From assembly GCA_031270785.1 (NCBI GenBank), contig JAISWM010000063.1, positions 1 to 14,890 on the forward strand: 14,890 nt of DNA. Reading direction: 5' to 3'. The DNA comes from Oscillospiraceae bacterium (GTDB lineage: Bacteria; Bacillota; Clostridia; Oscillospirales; Acutalibacteraceae). Shown in pieces: positions 13,833-14,890 of this stretch. A model generated the notes under the pieces. The model made no database searches, was not told the DNA's origin, and worked only from the letters and a program-made list of their open reading frames with translations. A program made the position numbers and the translations under genes. Every line of letters begins with the position of its first letter. The stretch's first letter is position 1.

Positions 13833-13935
13833 GCAAAAACTCTTTTAGAACAGTGACATTTGTGTTTTCTTTCCCCGTCAAAGGCAGGTAAAGAAAATGC
13901 AAATAATGTCGCGTTTCTAAATGGTTTTTGCTATA
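13833..13935. repeat. Family C element missing its left TATA
   Basis: GCAAAAACTCTTTTAGAACA at the left and TTTCTAAATGGTTTTTGCTA then TA at the right. The inner arms include GTTTTCTTTCCCCG and GGTAAAGAAAATGC. Its right end is part of the 64-bp direct repeat starting at 13912. Confidence 0.6.
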
Positions 13936-13975
13936 ATATTGCCGCGCGGAGCGAAAAATTAATTTGGAAATGGTA
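13912..13975. repeat. 64-bp direct repeat, left copy
   Basis: Matches 14712-14775 at 61 of 64 positions in the same orientation, exactly 800 bases apart. It contains a family C right end, then TATTGCCGCGCGGAGCG and AAAAATTAATTTGGAAATGG. The two copies bracket the S1-domain remnant and the third Nif11-like gene. Confidence 0.75.
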
Positions 13976-13981
13976 AATAAT

Positions 13982-14230
13982 TTACCTTCCGGATCCTCTG
14001 TTTCTGCCCAAATCTCTTTTATTGAGCAAATTTTGGGTTTCGTCACTTTCAATTTTAAACTTAGACATTAAATATTCAAAAGAATTTTTCCCTCCGGAAG
14101 CCGCCTTTAAATTATTGTCGTTTACTTTCCTTATTTTTCTGTTCTGACCACGTTCTTGACCGTCATTAAGGGTTTGCTTTATTGACAAACCTATTTTTCC
14201 GTTTTCAGATAAATTTAATATTTTAACTTT
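13982..14230 (-). pseudogene. C-terminal remnant of an S1 RNA-binding domain protein (YabR/GSP13 type)
   Basis: The minus-strand frame is open from 14230 to the stop at 13982. It reads KVKILNLSENGKIGLSIKQT, which is the closing strand region of an S1 domain. A basic linker follows (RGQNRKIRKV), then SFEYLMSKFKIESDETQNLL and RNRGSGR, matching the tail layout of Bacillota YabR/general stress protein 13. Everything upstream of the end of the S1 fold is missing, replaced at about 14230 by the Nif11-like gene, whose last codons overlap this frame. A TTG at 14188 could start a 68-residue peptide, but there is no good ribosome site, so I call it a truncated pseudogene. Confidence 0.65.
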
Positions 14231-14682
14231 TTATTTATGCATTTACTACTTTTCTCTCCCCACCAGCCATTCATTTTGCCGACGGACACTAAAGCACTCA
14301 GACCCAGACCGCCAAACGCCACTCCTAGCATTCCTAGTGTAATTTGCTCGTCTAGTCTGTCTATATCTGCATTTCCAGCTTTTTTATATCCAGCTATAAC
14401 CTCATCATATCTTTTATGTTTCGCTAAATCATTATCACCAGATAAATCAACACAACCCCCTGCTCCTCCACCTATGTTTTCTAACTCATCTTCTGGCAAA
14501 GAAGTAACACGCTGAATTAAATCCCTTAGCTTTTGGCCTAATTCTTCCACTTCGTCATCTGTTATGTCTTCTAAACCGCCTTCTGTCGCAAAAAGTTCTT
14601 TTACCTCCGACTGTTCCTTCAGCTTTAATAACTTTTCTACAAAATCTTTGTCCTCTAACAATTTTTGTATTTCTTTTCTCAT
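14215..14682 (-). CDS. Nif11-like leader peptide precursor 3
   Basis: Third member, on the minus strand, 155 residues. Start at 14682 (MRKEIQKLLE) with AAGGAG at 14692-14697; the frame is open further upstream but only through repeat sequence. The 73-residue leader differs from copy 1 at 12 positions and ends ENIGGG. The 82-residue core is unrelated to those of copies 1 and 2. It starts AGGCVDLSGDNDLAKHKRYD, has a hydrophobic stretch LGMLGVAFGGLGLSALVSVG and then NGWWGEK, and holds two cysteines at core positions 4 and 75, which could form a disulfide. The final KKLKY overlaps the S1-domain remnant, so this tail was probably acquired at the junction. A family A end (GGTCATGCCTCAAAA, minus strand) directly precedes the ribosome site. 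Confidence 0.72.
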   Translation of the reverse strand: MRKEIQKLLEDKDFVEKLLKLKEQSEVKELFATEGGLEDITDDEVEELGQKLRDLIQRVTSLPEDELENIGGGAGGCVDLSGDNDLAKHKRYDEVIAGYKKAGNADIDRLDEQITLGMLGVAFGGLGLSALVSVGKMNGWWGEKSSKCINKKLKY

Positions 14683-14711
14683 ATTTAGCATCTCCTTTTT
14701 GAGGCATGACC

Positions 14712-14775
14712 CGTTTCCAAATGGTTTTTGCCATAATATTGCCGCGCAGAGCGAAAAATTAATTTGGAAATGGTA
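14712..14775. repeat. 64-bp direct repeat, right copy
   Basis: Counterpart of 13912-13975 with three substitutions. The copies diverge right after ATGGTA: this one continues into TTGACATACC and the promoter of the gene entering at 14830. Confidence 0.75.
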
Positions 14776-14794
14776 TTGACATACCAAATAAACC

Positions 14795-14823
14795 TTGCAT
14801 TTTTGCACCAAGTATGTTATAAT
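14795..14823 (+). promoter_or_regulatory. Promoter of the right-edge gene, possibly leaderless
   Basis: TTGCAT (14795-14800) and TATAAT (14818-14823) with a 17-base spacer. The expected transcript start falls about 14830, on the ATG itself. No ribosome site lies between. Confidence 0.55.
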
Positions 14824-14829
14824 ATGGAC

Positions 14830-14890
14830 ATGGATAACGAACTGAAAACTAATGCGGTACGGTTGAGCCAAGAACAGCAATACGAGCTTC
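14830..14890 (+). CDS. 5' end of a probable transposase or DNA-binding protein (cut by window)
   Basis: Only about 20 codons are visible: MDNELKTNAVRLSQEQQYEL. An in-frame ATG at 14824 would add two residues, but it touches the -10 box. The opening resembles the start of IS630-type transposases, which begin with a short polar stretch before a helix-turn-helix, and the location beside repeat ends suits a mobile element. The visible part is too short to identify the family. It lacks a Shine-Dalgarno sequence and would probably be translated from a leaderless transcript. Confidence 0.4.
   Translation, partial: MDNELKTNAVRLSQEQQYEL

Noticed and set aside
13982..14188. 68-residue peptide with an SGG motif read as another double-glycine precursor
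   Set aside because: The frame continues upstream into recognisable S1-domain sequence and lacks a ribosome site; the SGG lies in the linker of that protein tail.

Overview
This looks like a stretch of a low-GC Bacillota chromosome, most likely a clostridial or oscillospiraceal, host-associated lineage. That placement rests on the gene families present (LeuRS, FtsY, RdgB, YqeK, a CdaR/PucR-type regulator, Nif11-like peptide precursors), strong AAGGAG-type ribosome binding sites and AT-rich codon use. It is my inference; no taxonomic marker in the window settles it.

Layout. At 130-627 (-) is a small cysteine-rich exported protein. leuS (1088-3490) is followed by the wreck of a type I restriction-modification locus: a coding tail that may belong to hsdM, split by a small transposable element, then an intact orphan hsdS (3724-4797) with visibly more GC-rich codon use. 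Next come the housekeeping pair ftsY-rdgB (4899-6424), a repeat-filled gap, yqeK (6902-7510), a nested-repeat island (7511-7998) and a NatA/NatB-type ABC exporter pair (7999-9886). Two tandem Nif11-like leader peptide precursors (10314-10703 and 10890-11291) follow, then a small minus-strand peptide gene with a double-glycine motif (11660-11899) and a CdaR/PucR-family regulator (12645-13730). The right end holds a decayed S1-domain gene and a third Nif11-like precursor, both on the minus strand (13982-14682), and the first codons of a probable transposase leaving the window.

Nearly every intergenic gap is packed with short non-autonomous palindromic elements. I distinguish four groups. Family A is 86-90 bp, has GGTNGTG-type ends, makes 8-bp target duplications and carries a central CCCCGCC/GGCGGGG hairpin. 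Family B is 143-144 bp, has ends AGACCTGTCCGTAAAT and makes 3-bp duplications. Families C (TATAGCAAAAACC ends) and D (TATAGCT ends) have a GC hairpin at their centre like that of A. Several insertions can be undone base by base from their duplications. A copies sit in B, B sits in A, A sits in A, and A sits in C, so these families were mobile over overlapping periods.

The most interesting biology is the link between these elements and the Nif11-like precursors. All three precursors keep a nearly constant 73-residue leader ending in GGG and carry different, mostly membrane-helix-like cores. All three lie directly against family A ends. One has had its promoter separated from its ribosome binding site by a nested insertion, one arose by tandem duplication, and one is fused onto a broken S1-domain gene between 64-bp direct repeats. 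No maturation enzyme or peptidase-containing exporter is present in the window.
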